Positions 1 through 8,702 of a stretch of 64,000 bases of DNA are shown here, in pieces. The first letter of the stretch is position 1; the number at the start of each line of letters is the position of its first letter. The notes beneath the pieces were generated by a model that was given only the letters and a program-made list of their open reading frames with translations, was not told where the DNA came from and ran no database searches. This DNA comes from Kineosporia corallincola (GTDB lineage Bacteria > Actinomycetota > Actinomycetes > Actinomycetales > Kineosporiaceae): contig NZ_JAHBAY010000003.1 of NCBI RefSeq assembly GCF_018499875.1, positions 434,001 to 498,000 on the forward strand. Direction: 5' to 3'. Position numbers and translations under genes: made by a program.

Positions 1-214
1 CTGTGGCCTGGGATATTTCACGTGCAGTCCCTAGTCGGGCACGATGCGTCGCAGCTACCCTCGAACGGCCGATGCATTGCGGGGGCGTGCTGCCGAGAAG
101 AACCGGAGAGTGAACTCGGTAGCCGGTCTTTGGGTCGGCTGGCGTCCCGGTGACCCGGGTCGCACCCACCAGCCCCACCAGGCCCTGCCCGTGGCCGGAA
201 AAGGAAGCGCACCC

Positions 215-583
215 GTGTCCAACATCGACACCGTCCTCAAGGAAGCCATGCAGATCGACGGCGCCATCGGCGTCGCGCTGGTGGACCACACCAGCGGCAT
301 GACCCTCGGCCAGGCCGGCGGCAACACGCTCAACCTCGAGGTCGCGGCCGCCGGCAACACCGAGGTGGTGCGGGCCAAGCTGCGCACGATGGAGACCCTG
401 CGCCTGCGTGAGGCGATCGAGGACATCCTGATCACCCTCGACACCCAGTACCACCTGATCCGCCTGATCACCGACAAGTCCGGCACCGGCCTGTTCCTCT
501 ACCTGGCTCTGGACAAGCAGCGCTCGAACCTGGCGATGGCCCGGCACAAGCTGGCCAACCTGGAGCGCACGATCGAGATCTGA
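215..583 (+). CDS. Roadblock/LC7-like small protein
   Basis: Predicted 122-residue soluble protein without signal peptide or membrane segment. It has a hydrophobic strand followed by a turn (IGVALVDHTSGMTLG, about residues 15-29), a helical middle and a second strand (GTGLFLYLALD). This is the alpha/beta pattern of bacterial Roadblock/LC7 proteins, which in actinobacteria often work with small Ras-like GTPases. No GTPase is adjacent here, so a role in polarity or signalling is only inferred from the family. GTG at 215 was chosen because AAGGA lies 10 bases upstream; GTG at 191 is an in-frame alternative. The gene ends just before a strong terminator shared with the convergent fgd gene. Family assignment is by pattern, not by database search. 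Confidence 0.7.
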   Translation: MSNIDTVLKEAMQIDGAIGVALVDHTSGMTLGQAGGNTLNLEVAAAGNTEVVRAKLRTMETLRLREAIEDILITLDTQYHLIRLITDKSGTGLFLYLALDKQRSNLAMARHKLANLERTIEI

Positions 584-595
584 CCGCCGCCACAC

Positions 596-633
596 CGAAG
601 CGGGCCGGGACGAGATCGTCCCGGCCCGCTTCG
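596..633. terminator. bidirectional terminator between convergent genes
   Basis: A perfect 16-bp inverted repeat (CGAAGCGGGCCGGGAC at 596-611 and its complement at 618-633) has a 6-base loop. It lies between the stop of the Roadblock-like gene (581-583) and the stop of fgd on the other strand (646-648). No long T-run follows, which is usual in very G+C-rich genomes. It should serve both genes. Confidence 0.85.
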
Positions 634-645
634 TGTCCCGACGGG

Positions 646-1638
646 TCAGAGCTTGCGCAGCAGCGGCACCACGTCGCTGGTGAACTGGGTGAGGAACCGG
701 CTCTGGTCGTCGCCCGGGCCGTGGAACACCAGGTGGGTGAAGCCGGCGTCGACGTAGTTCTTCACCGCGGCCACCACGTCGGCCGGGTCGGAGGCGACGA
801 TCCAGCGCTTCGCCACCTGCTCGATCGGCAGCTCGTCGGCCAGCCGGGCCATCTCGACCGGGTCGTGCACACCGGCCTTCTGCTCCGGCGTGAGCGACAG
901 CGGCGCCCAGAACCGGGTGTTCTCCAGGGCCTTCGCCGGGTCCTCGTCGAAGCTCAGCTTGATCTCGATGGTCTTGTCGATCGCCTCGAACGGCCGCTCC
1001 GACGCCGCGAGCCCCTCCTTCAGCGCGGGCAGCAGCGTCTCCTCGTAGAGGTCCATGCCCTTGCCCGACGTGCAGATGTAGCCGTCGCCCGCGCGACCGG
1101 CATACTTGGTGACGCCCGGCCCGCCACCGGCGATGTAGATCGGGACCGGCTGCTCCGGCCGGTCGTACACGGTGGCGTCGTGCAGGCGGTAGTAGTCGCC
1201 CTCGAAGGTGACCCGCTCCTCGCTCCACAGCTGCTTGATCAGCCGCACCGCCTCGCGCAGGCGGGCGAAGCGCTCGCGGGTCTCCGGGAAGTCCACCCCC
1301 ACGGCCGTCTCGTTCAGCGCCTCACCGGTGCCGATGCCGAGGATCGCCCGGCCCGGCGCCAGACAGCCCAGCGTGGCGAACGCCTGCGCGATCACCGCCG
1401 GGTTGTAGCGCAGGGTGGGAGTGAGCACGCTCGTGCCCAACTGCACCCGCGACGTGCGGGCGGCCACCCAGGGCAGCCAGACCAGCGCCGACGGGGCGTG
1501 CCCGCCGACGTGCCGCCAGGGCTGGAAGTGGTCCGAGATCCACACCGAGTCCAGTCCCTGGTCCTCCGCCTGCACGGCGAAGTCGGCCAGCTGACCGGGG
1601 GCGAACTGCTCGGCCGACGCCTTGTAACCCAGCTTCAC
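646..1638 (-). CDS. fgd: F420-dependent glucose-6-phosphate dehydrogenase
   Basis: Oxidises glucose-6-phosphate to 6-phosphogluconolactone and reduces coenzyme F420, feeding F420H2-dependent reductases. The 330-residue sequence closely follows mycobacterial Fgd1 from recall: the N-terminal block [21 protein letters not shown] (Asp36-His37, Trp41), TSVLTPT, and GTGEALNE with Glu106 all match known F420-binding and catalytic positions. The C-terminal [14 protein letters not shown] block is also typical. Length fits the family and the fold is the LLM-class TIM barrel. Start is GTG at 1638 with GAGG about 9 bases upstream. The gene is monocistronic here; no F420 biosynthesis gene is adjacent. Its presence implies that the host makes F420, which supports an actinobacterial source. 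Confidence 0.93.
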   Translation of the reverse strand: MKLGYKASAEQFAPGQLADFAVQAEDQGLDSVWISDHFQPWRHVGGHAPSALVWLPWVAARTSRVQLGTSVLTPTLRYNPAVIAQAFATLGCLAPGRAILGIGTGEALNETAVGVDFPETRERFARLREAVRLIKQLWSEERVTFEGDYYRLHDATVYDRPEQPVPIYIAGGGPGVTKYAGRAGDGYICTSGKGMDLYEETLLPALKEGLAASERPFEAIDKTIEIKLSFDEDPAKALENTRFWAPLSLTPEQKAGVHDPVEMARLADELPIEQVAKRWIVASDPADVVAAVKNYVDAGFTHLVFHGPGDDQSRFLTQFTSDVVPLLRKL

Positions 1639-1745
1639 GTAAGAGACCTCATTCTTGGGTTCAATCGAGCTTCCTCGTCAACCTAGATCCCGTCCCGGGG
1701 GCCTTCAACCCGTCACCCCCGTGCCGACGATCCCGTCGCACCTGA

Positions 1746-2252
1746 TTCCGACGGGGAGAACCCGATGAGCGCTGCCGCTGTTCCGGCGCCACCGGACAGC
1801 TGAGCGCCACCGCCGCGCAGATCGCCGATGCCGCGCGGCCCATCTCGGCCCGGTCCCGGCAGGTGTCCGAGGAGGCCCAGCAGACGGTCCGCAGCGTGGA
1901 CACGGTTTCGGCCGGCGGCGAGGAGATCGGCGCGGCGATCCGGGCGATCTCGCCGAACGCCGCGCAGGCCGCCCGCGGCGGGGACGCCGGCCAGGACTTC
2001 GCGGTGGTGGCCGAGGAGGCCGGGCACCGAGGACATCTCCCGGCGGACCGGTCGAGGCGATCACCGAGGTGCCGGCCGTGATCCACCGGATCAGCGAGTT
2101 CCGGACCACCATCGCCTCGGCGGCCGGGCAGCAGAGCGCCACCACCTCGGAGATGAACCGCAGCGTGGCCGGGCGGCGACCGGTATGGCGAGATCGCGCG
2201 CGGCATCGACGGCGCGGCATCGACGGCCACGAGCGCCGGCCATGAGCCATGA
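1746..2252 (+). pseudogene. decayed methyl-accepting chemotaxis protein, signalling domain
   Basis: Three frames on the + strand carry consecutive pieces of an actinobacterial MCP cytoplasmic domain. The first runs about 1797-2020 (QLSATAAQIADAARP, TVSAGGEEIGAAIRAIS, GQDFAVVAEEAG). It then shifts near 2025 to TEDISRR, shifts again to VEAITEVPAVIHRISEF and TTIASAAGQQSATTSEMNRSV, and finally to YGEIARGIDGAA. The hairpin tip that normally carries the EQTNLLALNAxIEAARAGE block is missing: NAAQAARGGDAGQDFAVV joins sequence from before and after it, indicating an internal deletion. There is no sensor domain, no HAMP and no credible start. This is a dead remnant of a chemoreceptor. Confidence 0.8.
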
Positions 2253-2274
2253 GCGCCGGCCGCGGCGCCGACGG

Positions 2275-2400
2275 GATCAGGCGGCCACCACCGGGCGGCC
2301 CGGATCGGCCAAGATCGGCCAGGATTGGACAGGATCGACCCGGATCGGCCGGGACTGGAATGGACTGGACTGGCCCGGATGTCGGGTCAGCCGAACAGCG
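2275..2400. repeat. low-complexity GATCGGCC-rich stretch
   Basis: About 120 bases are built from variations of CGGATCGGCC and GACTGGACTGGA, with GGATCGGCC-like words recurring at 2303, 2312 and 2340. It lies between the chemoreceptor remnant and the stop of the PH-domain gene. No convincing reading frame or hairpin explains it; it may be replication-slippage debris from the same decay event. Confidence 0.5.
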
Positions 2401-2442
2401 TGGTGCCCGGGTTCCGGTTGTGGCAGGACGCTTTCGCGGTGC

Positions 2443-3036
2443 TCAGTCCTTGCGGCGCCACCAGGCCTCTTCCGGCTCGACCACCGGCACCCGGGAGCTG
2501 CCGCCGGTCTTCTGGGTGAGCCGCGGCGCGCTCGGGTCGAAGATCAGCTGGGAGATCTGCTGGTAGTGCAGGTCGGAGTCGGGGATGTAGTTGATGGTGC
2601 TGAGGGCCTGGTCCTGACCGGCGGACTCCATGACGAACTTGCCGTAGCCCAGCGCCCGCCCGGTGACCGACCGGTCGTAGCGCATGTCGGTGACCTTGGA
2701 GACCGGCATGATGTCGACCTTGCGGGTGATCACGCCGTGCACCAGCATCAGCCGTTTGTCGGTGGCCACGACCAGCTCGTACCACCACTCCCAGGCCGCG
2801 ACCAGAAGCCGCGACAGCACCAGCAGCCAGACCAGCGTGAGGGCCGTCTCGACCCCGCCGTCCACCCACGCACTCAGCACGGCCAGCACGAGCAGGCCGA
2901 ACATCGTGGTCAGGAACGGTTCCGCCAGCACCACCCAGTGCCGCCGCAGCAGGAAGACGACGTCTTCGCCCGGAACCAGATACCGGTCGAGCTCCTTCGG
3001 AACACCCGGCCCATAGCGCTCAGAATGCCCAGCCAT
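2443..3036 (-). CDS. PH domain-containing membrane protein (bPH2/YdbT-like)
   Basis: A 197-residue protein with a short cytoplasmic N-terminus, two hydrophobic segments (about residues 37-55 and 62-82), then a soluble domain reading YELVVATDKRLMLVHGVITRKVDIMPVSKVTDM. The pattern 'xxVTDKRLxxxxGxxxxxxxxxPLxKITDV' is the signature of bacterial PH (bPH2, former DUF304) proteins anchored in the membrane. Biochemical role is unknown for the family. ATG at 3036 gives a compact N-terminus. A TauE-like gene lies 90 bases upstream on the same strand, so co-transcription is possible but not clear. The gene ends beside the low-complexity stretch. Confidence 0.8.
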   Translation of the reverse strand: MAGHSERYGPGVPKELDRYLVPGEDVVFLLRRHWVVLAEPFLTTMFGLLVLAVLSAWVDGGVETALTLVWLLVLSRLLVAAWEWWYELVVATDKRLMLVHGVITRKVDIMPVSKVTDMRYDRSVTGRALGYGKFVMESAGQDQALSTINYIPDSDLHYQQISQLIFDPSAPRLTQKTGGSSRVPVVEPEEAWWRRKD

Positions 3037-3126
3037 GTAGCGGACGATAAGCGGGTTACGCCCGATTCACACCCCTGGTTGCCATGTGAGTACATTCCGT
3101 CTACCGAAAATCATGGACGGCGAGGA

Positions 3127-3837
3127 TCAGGCCGTCGCGAGCAGCGTGATCCCACCGATCGTCGCGATGCCGAGCGTGACCCACCGCACCACCCCGTGCG
3201 GCACCAGGTGCACGAACGGCAGCGACACGGCCAGGCCCAGCACCAGGCCGGCCGCCGCCCAGGACATGCCGGCCCACTGGGAGGCACTGGGCAGGCCGAC
3301 CGCGACCAGGGTGAGCAGGTTCAGCGGCAGCGAGAACAGCTGGAGGGTGGCCGTGGTGCGGGCCGGGGGCCAGCGCCGCGCCATCGCGTACAGCGCCACC
3401 GGGGGCCCGGACGCACCCGTCAGCACGTTCAGCGCCCCGCTGATCCCGCCCGCCAGCACCGGGCCGAGGCGGTGCCGGAAGAACGGCAGGGTGCGCCCGG
3501 CCGCGCTCGCCGCGGTGGCGGCCAGAACGGCCACTCCCGCAACGATGTTCAGCGGGGCGCCGCGCAGCTGACCACTCAGGGCGATCATCGGCGGGATCAC
3601 CAGCGCGGCCGGCACCAGCAGACGCAGGGCGTCGGCCGGTGCCACCTCGCGCGGCATCCGCAGGATCACCGCCAGGTTGAGCACGCACGACAGAATCAGC
3701 GTGGTGTGCAGGCCCGTCGTGTGACCGACGGCCAGCATCAGCAGCGGCGACACCACCAGCGCGAACCCGACCCCGGAGAGCACCTGGCAGGTGGCACCGA
3801 CGGCCACCACCAGGGCGACGAGGATCCCCGACGACAA
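3127..3837 (-). CDS. TauE/SafE (TSUP) family membrane permease
   Basis: A 236-residue protein that is almost entirely hydrophobic, with about eight predicted membrane spans. The glycine-rich N-terminal repeat (GATCQVLSGVGFALVVSPLL) and central GGISGALNVLTGASGPPVALY match the two pseudo-repeats of the sulfite exporter TauE/SafE family, which moves sulfonate- or sulfite-like organic anions. The substrate here cannot be told. Translation appears to begin at TTG 3837, two bases after the peptide deformylase stop, with GAGGG about 12 bases upstream. It therefore looks translationally coupled to def, as the third gene of a HAD-def-tauE run. Confidence 0.82.
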   Translation of the reverse strand: MSSGILVALVVAVGATCQVLSGVGFALVVSPLLMLAVGHTTGLHTTLILSCVLNLAVILRMPREVAPADALRLLVPAALVIPPMIALSGQLRGAPLNIVAGVAVLAATAASAAGRTLPFFRHRLGPVLAGGISGALNVLTGASGPPVALYAMARRWPPARTTATLQLFSLPLNLLTLVAVGLPSASQWAGMSWAAAGLVLGLAVSLPFVHLVPHGVVRWVTLGIATIGGITLLATA

Positions 3838-3839
3838 GG

Positions 3840-4454
3840 TCAGGCGCCCTCGGACCAGGCCGGCAGGTCACCCTTGCGGATCCGGTTCTCCAGCGACTTC
3901 ACCACCCGGCCGAGCTCCGGCCCGGAGAGCCGGTCGACGTAGAGCATGCCGTTGGTGTGGTCGGTCTCGTGCTGGAGGCCGCGGGCGAGCACGCCGTCGC
4001 CCCGCACCCGCACCGGGCGGCCGTCGACGTCCTGACCCTCCACCTCGGCCACGGCCGGCCGGGCCAGCAGCGCGTACTCGCCGGGCACCGACAGGCAGCC
4101 CTCCTCGTCCTCGGCCGGCGGCATCAGCGCCTGACCGGGCACCGGCACCAGCTTCGGGTTGATCACGACGCCGGTCCGGAACTCGCCGCTCGCGTCCGGG
4201 CAGTGGTACACGAACAGCCGCGCGTCCACACCGATCTGGTTCGCGGCCAGGCCGACGCCGTCCGCGGCCTCCATGCTGACGAACATGTCGGCCACCAGCC
4301 GGCGCAGCTCGTCGCCGAACTCGGTCACCTCCCGGCAGGGCCGGTGCAGGACCGGGTTGCCGCGCATCGTCACCTTGCGGGCGGTGCCCGAGGGCAGGCC
4401 GGCCGACGTCATCCAGGCCCGGATGTCCGGGTCGACCTCAACACTTTCAGTCAC
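3840..4454 (-). CDS. def: peptide deformylase
   Basis: Removes the N-formyl group from nascent proteins in the cytoplasm. All three metalloenzyme motifs are present: GVGLAANQIG (about residues 66-75), EEGCLSVPG with metal ligand Cys120, and QHETDH with ligands His162 and His166 and catalytic Glu163. The length of 204 residues fits bacterial enzymes, with an actinobacterial N-terminal extension of about 25 residues. Start is GTG at 4454, with AGGAGA placed well upstream. It follows the HAD phosphatase gene by 37 bases and runs directly into the TauE-like gene. It is not next to fmt, so it may be one of several def copies; many actinomycetes carry extra paralogues. Confidence 0.93.
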   Translation of the reverse strand: MTESVEVDPDIRAWMTSAGLPSGTARKVTMRGNPVLHRPCREVTEFGDELRRLVADMFVSMEAADGVGLAANQIGVDARLFVYHCPDASGEFRTGVVINPKLVPVPGQALMPPAEDEEGCLSVPGEYALLARPAVAEVEGQDVDGRPVRVRGDGVLARGLQHETDHTNGMLYVDRLSGPELGRVVKSLENRIRKGDLPAWSEGA

Positions 4455-4491
4455 CGGGGCATTCTCCTGCCCGCTCCTCGTCGTCCCAAAA

Positions 4492-5190
4492 TCAACGCGG
4501 GCCGGAGGGGACGGACGACAGCAGGGCGGGCAGGTCGGACATGCTGGTGAAGATGCTCGCGGCCCCGGCCTCGACCAGCCGTTCCGGACTGCTGTGCGCG
4601 GGGCTGTCCGGCGGGCAGTACCCGAACACCGTGGCCCCGGCGGCGACCCCGGCCCGGGTGCCGGAGACCGTGTCCTCGATCACGGCGCAGCGGGCCGGGT
4701 CGGCGCCGAGACCGGCCGCCGCGGCCAGGTACACGTCGGGCGCGGGCTTGCTGCGGGGCATCTCCTCACCGCTGTAGATCTTCCCGGCGAACACGTCGAG
4801 CAGCCCGACCCGGGCCAGCTGCATCTCCACCTTGGCCCGGTCGGCCCCGCTGGCACAGGCCACGTTCCCGGCGAACGACGCGGTGAGCCGCCGGACCGCG
4901 GCACCCGCCCCGGGGATCTCCTCCAGGCGCGCCGCCAGCGCCAGGTCACGGCGCCGGCGGAACCCGGCCAGCCAGGCCGGCCCCACCCGCACGCCGGTGT
5001 ACTGCTCGATCACGCCGAACTCGTCTTTCAGCGAGCGGCCGACGAACCGCGTGAAGCACTCGGCGGCGCTGATCTGCCAGCCCAGCTCGTGCAGCATCTC
5101 CCGGAGCACGCCGCTGGTGATCTGCTCGGAGTCGACGAGAACCCCGTCACAATCGAAAAGGACGGCCTGGAAAGGGAGTTTCTGCGGCAT
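4492..5190 (-). CDS. HAD-IA family phosphatase (beta-phosphoglucomutase-like)
   Basis: A 232-residue cytoplasmic hydrolase with the full HAD motif set: FDCDGVLVDSE (nucleophile Asp13, acid Asp15), ACASGADRAKV (motif II), RSKPAPDVYL (motif III lysine) and VIEDTVSGTRAG (motif IV acids). The DxDGVLxDSE form and the helical cap after motif I place it in the sugar-phosphate phosphatase/beta-phosphoglucomutase group (YieH/GS1-like). The natural substrate cannot be read from sequence. ATG at 5190. It is the first gene of a run with def and the TauE-like permease. Confidence 0.85.
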   Translation of the reverse strand: MPQKLPFQAVLFDCDGVLVDSEQITSGVLREMLHELGWQISAAECFTRFVGRSLKDEFGVIEQYTGVRVGPAWLAGFRRRRDLALAARLEEIPGAGAAVRRLTASFAGNVACASGADRAKVEMQLARVGLLDVFAGKIYSGEEMPRSKPAPDVYLAAAAGLGADPARCAVIEDTVSGTRAGVAAGATVFGYCPPDSPAHSSPERLVEAGAASIFTSMSDLPALLSSVPSGPR

Positions 5191-5245
5191 GGGGTGACGC
5201 TAACAAACCGGCCGGCGCGACATCACCGGTCATAGACTGCCAGGT

Positions 5246-5665
5246 ATGACCTCTTCCCAGGGATACGGCCCGGACCACCCCACCAGCACCGGCTTTTCGC
5301 TGCACCACGTGCAGCTGGCCATCCCGGTGGGCGGTGAGGACGTCGCGAGGGCCTTCTGGGTGGGCGTTCTCGGTTTCGCCGAGGTGACCAAGCCGCCGCA
5401 GCTCGCGGCCCGGGGCGGGCTCTGGGTGCGGGCCGACTCGCTGGAGATCCACCTCGGGGCCGAGAAGGAGTTCGTGCCGGCCGGCCGGGCGCACCCGGGC
5501 GTCCTGGTCGGCGACCTGGACGCCCTGGCGAAACTGCTGGAGCAGCACGGCATCACGGTGACCTGGGACGACGCGTTCCCGGGCCACCGCCGCTTCTACT
5601 CGGCCGATCCGTTCGGCAACCGCCTCGAGTTCCTCCAGCCCGACGGCACCACGCCGGCCTGGTGA
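5246..5665 (+). CDS. VOC (glyoxalase/bleomycin-resistance) fold protein
   Basis: A small 139-residue protein with the beta-alpha-beta-beta-beta pattern of the vicinal oxygen chelate superfamily: LHHVQLAIPVGGEDVARAFW at residues 18-37, a central LWVRADSLEIHLG strand, and a C-terminal YSADPFGNRLEFLQP. Candidate metal ligands are His20, His71 (EIHLG) and the Glu of RLEFLQ. Function (small-molecule binding or isomerase) is not predictable. It is divergent from the HAD gene. Its last 70 bases overlap, tail to tail, with the HXXEE gene on the other strand; both products look intact over that overlap. Confidence 0.83.
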   Translation: MTSSQGYGPDHPTSTGFSLHHVQLAIPVGGEDVARAFWVGVLGFAEVTKPPQLAARGGLWVRADSLEIHLGAEKEFVPAGRAHPGVLVGDLDALAKLLEQHGITVTWDDAFPGHRRFYSADPFGNRLEFLQPDGTTPAW

Positions 5666-6225
5666 ACTCGCCGCAGCAGCTGGTGCGCCACCAGGTGGGC
5701 GGCCGGCACGAGCGAGAGCATCAGCAGCGCCGCGGGCAACGGCACCCGGCCCGGCAGCCGCTCGGTCTCGGGCACCTGCCCGGCCTCAGCCACGTGCCGG
5801 GTCCCCGGCGGTTGCCCCGCCCGTAGCGCCCGTTCGGCCCACAGCCAGAACGGGATCACCAGCACCGGCGAGGTGGCGGCGCCGGAGGTGTAGCCGCGCC
5901 GGGCCGCGGAACCGGCCAGATGCCCGAAACCGTGCAGGCCGTAGCCGACCAGGGCGGCACGGTAGAAGCCGGACCGGACCGCGGTGCGGTAGCCGTCGGC
6001 CGAGGCCGCCGCCATCACCGCGCCGACCAGGCCGACGGCCGTGACCACCTGCTCCTGCGGCATCCCGTGCTCGCGCCAGCCCTCGGGCAGCGGCACCCGC
6101 TCCGGCACCCGGGCGAGCAGCTCAGCTGAGCCGGCCCGCATCGTCGCGACCTCTTCCAGGTCGTGCAGCAGCCAGCTGACGAACAGCCCGGCGGTGGCGA
6201 CGGTGAGGCGGCGACCCGGGCGCAT
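5596..6225 (-). CDS. HXXEE domain membrane protein
   Basis: A 209-residue membrane protein with several hydrophobic segments. The N-terminal SWLLHDLEEVATM carries the H-x-x-E-E motif that names the family, and LHGFGHLAGS in the middle is a second conserved histidine cluster. The HXXEE family is uncharacterised, although the histidines and acids suggest metal binding in the membrane. ATG at 6225. The 3' end overlaps the VOC gene by 70 bases on the opposite strand, and the last 20 or so residues are polar and basic, so the true conserved domain ends before the overlap. Confidence 0.75.
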   Translation of the reverse strand: MRPGRRLTVATAGLFVSWLLHDLEEVATMRAGSAELLARVPERVPLPEGWREHGMPQEQVVTAVGLVGAVMAAASADGYRTAVRSGFYRAALVGYGLHGFGHLAGSAARRGYTSGAATSPVLVIPFWLWAERALRAGQPPGTRHVAEAGQVPETERLPGRVPLPAALLMLSLVPAAHLVAHQLLRRVHQAGVVPSGWRNSRRLPNGSAE

Positions 6226-6254
6226 GGGAGAAGGCTAGGCCGCCGGGCACCCGG

Positions 6255-8702
6255 TCACGAGGGCCTCCTGACCCTCACCGTGTCCCCGGCCGCCGGCTGT
6301 CCGACCGCCAGCTCCAGCGTGCGCGGCAGCGCCTCGGCCATCGAAAGGCCCACGTGCAGAAGGTATTTGCCGGACTCCAGTTCCCAGGCGCCGGGCACCC
6401 GATGGCGCAGGAGGTGTGTGGGGACGTCGACGAGCAGCTCGCCACCGTCGCCGGCGGCGAACCGGGCGGTGGCGAAACCGACCAGCCAGAGCGCCGGGCG
6501 CTCCACCGTGCTGTCCGGCCTGGAGGCGTAGACCTGCACGACCACCTTGCCCTCGCGGGCACCGGTGTTGCGCACGGTCGTGCGCACCTGGGCCACCCCG
6601 TCGGCGACCGGGCCCGCCTCGGTGGCGACCACCTCGTAGGTGGTGTAGCCGAGGCCGTGACCGAAGCCGTAGGCCGGTTCGGTGCCGGCCTTCAGCCAGG
6701 CCTTGTACCCGATGTGAATGCCCTCGGTGTAGGCCAGCTTTCCGTCCACCGGGGTGACGTCGAGCACCGGCACGTCGGCCTCGGCGACCGGCCAGGTGGT
6801 GGGCAGCCGGCCGCCCGGCTCCCGCAGGCCGAGCAGCACGTCGGCCAGCGAGTGGCCGAACTCCTGCCCCGGGAAGTAGACCAGCAGCACGGCCGCGGCG
6901 GCGTCGCGCCAGGGCATCTCCACCGGTGAGCCGGAGTTCACCACGACCACGGTGCGCGGGTTGGCCGCGGTGACGGCGGCGACCAGGTCGTCCTGGCGCC
7001 CGGGCAGGCGCAGCGATTCCCGGTCGAAGCCCTCGGACTCCACCTTGGAGTTGGTGCCGACCACGACCACGGCGACCTCGGCCGCGCGGGCCGCCTCGAC
7101 GGCGTCCGCGATCAGCTGGTCGTCGGCGTCGGTGGTGGGACGCGTGCCCACACCGATCGCGACGGCGTTGGTGAAGGCCCCCACCTTGGGCAGCGTGTAC
7201 CTGACCTCGACGCGTACCGGGCGGCCCTCGGTCAGGGCGACCGGCGCGGCGGCGGTCGGCGGGGCCAGCAGGCCGGCGCCGAGCTCCTCGTCGGTGTCCT
7301 CCAGCGTCTCCTCCAGCACCACGCGGCCGTCGACCAGCAGCTGGAAGTGGCCGGTGGTGCCGACCCCGAGGTGCAGGGTCTCGGTGGCCGCCGGGGTGTA
7401 GTCGAGCGTCAGCACGAGGAACTGCGACTCCTCGGTGGGCGCGCCGCCCAGCCACTTCACGTCGGTGGCGAGACGGTCGTCGCCCAGCTTGACCTCACCG
7501 TCGAAACCGATGAACTCGGCCCGCATCCCGGGCTCGCCGGTGACCGGGTTGCGGGTCTGCGCCAGCGGGAACTCGGAGATGCCGGTCTCGGCGACGGCGC
7601 CCAGCGAGTAGGTGATCTCGGTGTCGGGCAGGGCCGCGGTCAGGCCCTCCAGCGCGCTCACCACGTGGGTCGGCACCACGGTGGCGCTGCCGCCGCCCTG
7701 GCTGCGGCCGGCCACGGCGTTGTGCCCGAGCACGGCCACGCTCCTCGGGGCCGCGAGGGGCAGCAGCCCGTCGTTGGCCAGCAGCACCGAGCCCTCGGTG
7801 GCGGCCTGGCGGATGAACGCGGGGCCGTCGATCGGCGGGAAGTCGGTGCGCACCGGGTAACCCTCGAGCGCGCCGACCCGGGAGGCGAGCAGCAGGATGC
7901 GCAGCACCTTGTCGTCGATCGCCGACTCGGGCACCTCACCCGCGCGCACGGCCTTGACCAGGGCCTCGCCCCAGGGGCCGTCCGGGCCCGGCATCACCAG
8001 GTCCTGCGCGGCCCGGGCCGAGGCGATGGTGCGCACGGCGGTCCAGTCGCTGACCACCACGCCGTCGAAGCCCCACTCGCTCTTCAGCGGGTCGGCCAGC
8101 AGGTCGTGCTCGGTGGCCAGGGTGCCGTTGACGTGGTTGTAGGCGCTCATGACCATCCAGCAGCGGGCCCGGACGATCGCCTTCTCGAAGGCCAGCAGGT
8201 ACACCTCGTGCAGGGCCTGCTCGTCCACCACCGTGTCGGCGGTGTAGCGCTGGGTCTCGTAGTCGTTGGCCACGTAGTGCTTGAGGCAGGCGGCGACGCC
8301 GCTCTCCTGGGTGCCCTCGACCACGGCGGCGGCGATCTCGGCCGACAGCACCGGATCTTCGCTGTACGCCTCGAAATGCCGCCCACCGAGCGGGGACCGG
8401 TGCAGGTTGACCGTCGGGCCGAGCACCGCGTGCACGTTCTTCGACCGGGCCTCGGCGGCGGCCAGCCGGCCGTAGTTGCGGGCCAGGGCGAGGTCCCACG
8501 ACGACGAGAGGTTGGTGGCCGAGGGCAGGTTCAGCGACGGGTGGCGCTCGTCCCAGAACTCGCCGCGCACCCCGGAGGGTCCGTCGGACAGCCGCATGGC
8601 CCTCAGGCCGATCTTCTCGATCGCCACCGTCTGCCACATGTCCTGGCCGGTGAGCAGCTCGACCTTCTCCTCCAGCGTCAGCCGGCCCAGGAGCTGCCTC
8701 AT
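6255..8702 (-). CDS. GH3 beta-glucosidase with PA14 insert and FnIII-like domain
   Basis: A cytoplasmic 815-residue glycoside hydrolase of family 3; no signal peptide. Order: GH3 N-domain (1-300, with SDGPSGVRG, KHYVANDYE and GFDGVVVSDW, nucleophile Asp219), GH3 C-domain, a PA14-type insert (about 390-530), resumed C-domain (ESEGFDRESLRLP, likely acid/base Glu), and a C-terminal fibronectin III-like domain. This layout is that of KlBglI-like beta-glucosidases acting on short beta-glucosides. ATG 8702 shares one base with the MFS stop (TGATG), so translation is coupled. The missing signal peptide and the coupled transporter indicate uptake of an intact oligosaccharide or glycoside followed by internal hydrolysis. 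Probably controlled by the divergent TetR. Confidence 0.92.
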   Translation of the reverse strand: MRQLLGRLTLEEKVELLTGQDMWQTVAIEKIGLRAMRLSDGPSGVRGEFWDERHPSLNLPSATNLSSSWDLALARNYGRLAAAEARSKNVHAVLGPTVNLHRSPLGGRHFEAYSEDPVLSAEIAAAVVEGTQESGVAACLKHYVANDYETQRYTADTVVDEQALHEVYLLAFEKAIVRARCWMVMSAYNHVNGTLATEHDLLADPLKSEWGFDGVVVSDWTAVRTIASARAAQDLVMPGPDGPWGEALVKAVRAGEVPESAIDDKVLRILLLASRVGALEGYPVRTDFPPIDGPAFIRQAATEGSVLLANDGLLPLAAPRSVAVLGHNAVAGRSQGGGSATVVPTHVVSALEGLTAALPDTEITYSLGAVAETGISEFPLAQTRNPVTGEPGMRAEFIGFDGEVKLGDDRLATDVKWLGGAPTEESQFLVLTLDYTPAATETLHLGVGTTGHFQLLVDGRVVLEETLEDTDEELGAGLLAPPTAAAPVALTEGRPVRVEVRYTLPKVGAFTNAVAIGVGTRPTTDADDQLIADAVEAARAAEVAVVVVGTNSKVESEGFDRESLRLPGRQDDLVAAVTAANPRTVVVVNSGSPVEMPWRDAAAAVLLVYFPGQEFGHSLADVLLGLREPGGRLPTTWPVAEADVPVLDVTPVDGKLAYTEGIHIGYKAWLKAGTEPAYGFGHGLGYTTYEVVATEAGPVADGVAQVRTTVRNTGAREGKVVVQVYASRPDSTVERPALWLVGFATARFAAGDGGELLVDVPTHLLRHRVPGAWELESGKYLLHVGLSMAEALPRTLELAVGQPAAGDTVRVRRPS

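Noticed and set aside
1828-3942. A 704-codon + strand frame across the chemoreceptor remnant, PH-domain and TauE genes
   Set aside because: Its composition is Arg/Pro/Gln nonsense, and it is antisense to two well-supported membrane protein genes.
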